6,465 bases of DNA from JAGHKQ01 sp041920565. GTDB taxonomy: Bacteria; Bacillota; Bacilli; Bacillales; Bacillaceae_G. This document shows positions 4,685-6,465 of the stretch, piece after piece. Below the pieces are notes generated by a model, which searched no databases, was not told the origin of the DNA, and was given only the letters and a program-made list of their open reading frames with translations. The stretch lies in contig JBHGXS010000106.1 of NCBI GenBank assembly GCA_041920565.1, positions 1 through 6,465 on the forward strand, in the 5' to 3' direction. Made by a program: the position numbers and the translations under genes. The first letter of the stretch is position 1; each line of letters opens with the position of its first letter.

Positions 4685-5438
4685 AATAATAAAAGCTGTC
4701 TCTCTAAACCCAATTACAGAAACAAAAGTGTTAAAGCAAATAACCAAGAGTTACGAAGAATGGAATGACACACCATCAACAGAACAGGAAACAGATGAAT
4801 CTATCAATGATATGCTTGAAAGAGCCCGACAGCAAATAGCGTTTGAACAAGAGCAGGCACGTTTATCATTTCAAGATTGGTGTTCTCAAGAAAGAGAAAA
4901 AATCGAGAAAGAATATAGTATAGCAAAAGAAAAAGGGTATGAATCCGGTTTGCTGGAGGGGAAAAAAGAAGCAATAGAACAAATAACGCTTCAATATAAC
5001 GAAAAAATACAAGAAGCGGCAAACATTCTTGAAAAAGCTTATCAAGAAAAGCAATCAATTATCAATGAAGCAGAGCCGTTCATCATTGAACTATGTATGG
5101 AAATAGCGAAAAAAGTAATTCAACAGGAATTAAAAACACATCCGGATGTTCTGATTACAATTATAAAAAATAGTCTTGCACTCTCAAATGAACGTCAATC
5201 TATTATTATATGCGTGAATCCGGAAGATTTTTCGTTTGTACAACATCAAAGACAGCAATTACTGCAAATGATAGAAGGTCAAACGGAATTGAAAATTTTG
5301 CCGGATCACTCCATTCAAAACGGAGGGTGTATCATTCGCACGTCGTACGGAAGTATTGATGCCAGAATTGATGTGCAATTAAATGAAATTCAACAGGCAC
5401 TATTACAAACCATGAAAGTGACGAAAAATGATGATTGA
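4674..5438 (+). CDS. fliH: Flagellar assembly protein FliH (ATPase regulator)
   Basis: FliH is the cytosolic partner of the FliI ATPase. As a dimer it holds FliI at the export gate and links it to the C ring, much like the peripheral stalk of F-type ATPases. From TTG 4674 the product has 254 residues. A leading SSKIIKA matches the common FliH N-terminus. Then comes a long Glu/Lys/Gln-rich coiled-coil region (about 40-140) containing GYESGLLEG (88-96), a GxxxGxxxG repeat typical of FliH. The C-terminal domain has ILPDHSIQNGGCIIRTSYG and IDARIDVQLNEI (about 209-240), conserved across FliH/YscL/V-ATPase E-type proteins. ATG 4659 and ATG 4668 are in frame but poorly spaced from a ribosome binding site. 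It overlaps fliG by 11 bp and fliI by 11 bp. Confidence 0.93.
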   Translation: MSSKIIKAVSLNPITETKVLKQITKSYEEWNDTPSTEQETDESINDMLERARQQIAFEQEQARLSFQDWCSQEREKIEKEYSIAKEKGYESGLLEGKKEAIEQITLQYNEKIQEAANILEKAYQEKQSIINEAEPFIIELCMEIAKKVIQQELKTHPDVLITIIKNSLALSNERQSIIICVNPEDFSFVQHQRQQLLQMIEGQTELKILPDHSIQNGGCIIRTSYGSIDARIDVQLNEIQQALLQTMKVTKNDD

Positions 5439-6465
5439 GAATATGGAAAAGTATATTCATGTGCTGCAAAGTTTGAATCCTGTTAAAATCAATGGGAAAG
5501 TTACCCAAGTAATAGGTCTCACCATTGAATCACAAGGACCGGATGTGAAGATTGGAGATGTTTGTCACATTTATTCTTCCCTTCATCAAAATCCCGTTGA
5601 GGCGGAAGTGGTTGGTTTTCGGGAAAATAAAGTTTTATTAATGCCTTTAGGTGAAATTATGGCAATTGGTCCGGGTTGTGAAGTTGTCTCAACAGGAAAA
5701 CCGTTAATGGTGAAAGTCGGGATGGGACTTCTTGGAAAAGTATTGGATGGTTTGGGGAAACCGATGGACCACAGTCCTCTTCCTCACGGTTTAATAGACG
5801 TTCATGTGAATAACATTCCTCCAAATCCGTTATCTCGCCCGCGTATTCAATCTCCTTTAAGTGTTGGAGTGAGAGCGATTGACGGACTTTTAACTATTGG
5901 AAAAGGGCAACGCGTCGGAATTTTCGCAGGGAGCGGCGTCGGAAAAAGTACCCTGCTGGGAATGATTGCTCGTAATACAGAAGCAGATGTGAATGTGATT
6001 GGTCTTATTGGAGAGCGTGGAAGAGAAGTTCTTGATTTTATTGAAAGAGATTTAGGTCCGGAGGGATTGAAGAAATCTGTTGTCATTGTCGCTACATCTG
6101 ATCAACCGGCTCTTATTCGCATTAAAGGAGCAATGGTTGCAACGGCAATTGCTGAATTTTTTCGCGATCAAGGGTTAAATGTCAATCTTATGCTGGACTC
6201 CGTCACACGTTTTGCGATGGCACAGCGTGAGATTGGATTAGCGATTGGGGAACCTCCGACAACAAAAGGATATACTCCATCTGTTTTTGCGATGCTTCCA
6301 AGATTGTTGGAGCGGGCAGGAACCGGACCCAATGGTTCTATCACTGCCTTTTATACCGTTTTAGTAGATGGTGACGATATGAATGAACCAATTGCGGATA
6401 CAGTAAGAGGAATATTAGATGGTCATATCGTATTAGACCGAGTGCTAGCGCAAAAAGGATACTAT
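5428..6465 (+). CDS. fliI: Flagellum-specific ATPase FliI (3' end cut by window)
   Basis: FliI is the hexameric ATPase of the flagellar type III export apparatus, related to the F1 beta subunit, which helps unfold and deliver substrates. An uninterrupted frame runs from ATG 5428 to the window end, giving 346 of about 440 residues. Visible are the beta-barrel N-terminal domain (GKVTQVIGLTIESQGP), the Walker A loop AGSGVGKST at about 167-175, GLIGERGREV at about 192-201 with the catalytic Glu, the Walker B segment NLMLDSVTRFAMAQREIGLA (Asp about 257), and the flagellar/type III signature GEPPTTKGYTPSVFAMLPRLLER. The conserved VLxSISR segment falls beyond the edge. ATG 5428 has a weak AAAGTGA at 5415-5421; ATG 5431 and 5443 are alternatives. 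Overlap with fliH points to translational coupling. Nothing looks disrupted. Confidence 0.97.
   Translation, partial: MMIENMEKYIHVLQSLNPVKINGKVTQVIGLTIESQGPDVKIGDVCHIYSSLHQNPVEAEVVGFRENKVLLMPLGEIMAIGPGCEVVSTGKPLMVKVGMGLLGKVLDGLGKPMDHSPLPHGLIDVHVNNIPPNPLSRPRIQSPLSVGVRAIDGLLTIGKGQRVGIFAGSGVGKSTLLGMIARNTEADVNVIGLIGERGREVLDFIERDLGPEGLKKSVVIVATSDQPALIRIKGAMVATAIAEFFRDQGLNVNLMLDSVTRFAMAQREIGLAIGEPPTTKGYTPSVFAMLPRLLERAGTGPNGSITAFYTVLVDGDDMNEPIADTVRGILDGHIVLDRVLAQKGYY

Noticed and set aside
4804..5058. Two - strand frames inside fliH with hydrophobic stretches resembling membrane proteins
   Set aside because: Phe/Leu-rich products are what the reverse complement of a Glu/Lys/Gln-rich coiled coil gives. 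There is no ribosome binding site or family match.
5847..6086. 79-residue frame on the - strand inside fliI
   Set aside because: It is antisense to the FliI Walker A region. The composition (Pro/Ser/Thr-rich) reflects the reverse complement of conserved FliI codons.
1..6465. CRISPR array, tRNA or rRNA gene, insertion sequence, or phage gene
   Set aside because: No regularly spaced repeats, no cloverleaf-like or rRNA sequence, and no transposase or integrase frames. The window is filled by flagellar genes and two short intergenic gaps.

Overview
The window is a stretch of a flagellar biosynthesis locus from a low-GC Gram-positive bacterium, most likely a member of the Bacillaceae or a close Bacillales relative. 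This rests on the AT-rich sequence, the strong AGGAGG-type ribosome binding sites, and the gene order flgB-flgC-fliE-fliF-fliG-fliH-fliI. That order is the start of the Bacillus fla/che operon. All genes are on the + strand.

Positions 1-505 hold the last codons of an unidentified upstream gene, then fliS (export chaperone for flagellin), then a strong intrinsic terminator whose left arm runs through the fliS stop codon. Positions 506-748 form an AT-rich promoter region with a perfect TATAAT, a weak sigma-D-like candidate, several inverted repeats, and a possible six-codon leader ORF that ends inside the flgB ribosome binding site. Positions 749-1876 encode the rod proteins FlgB and FlgC and the MS-ring/rod adaptor FliE, tightly packed. 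A 215-bp non-coding gap (1877-2091) with a short hairpin separates fliE from fliF. Positions 2092-6465 hold fliF, fliG, fliH and the first three quarters of fliI. Within this block fliF-fliG are 1 bp apart, and fliG-fliH and fliH-fliI overlap, so it is probably translationally coupled. The window ends inside fliI.

Together these genes build the base of the flagellum. FliF forms the MS ring in the membrane, FliG the switch/torque ring beneath it, and FliE, FlgB and FlgC the adaptor and proximal rod. FliH and FliI form the stator-like regulator and ATPase of the flagellar type III export gate. FliS belongs to the late filament stage and has its own terminator, so the window spans the junction between a late-gene unit and an early basal-body operon.

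The gene content is ordinary and I see no new multi-gene system. The points most worth a second look are a long nested inverted repeat inside the fliG coding sequence, the possible leader ORF before flgB, the large fliE-fliF gap, and an altered EHPQ motif in FliG.
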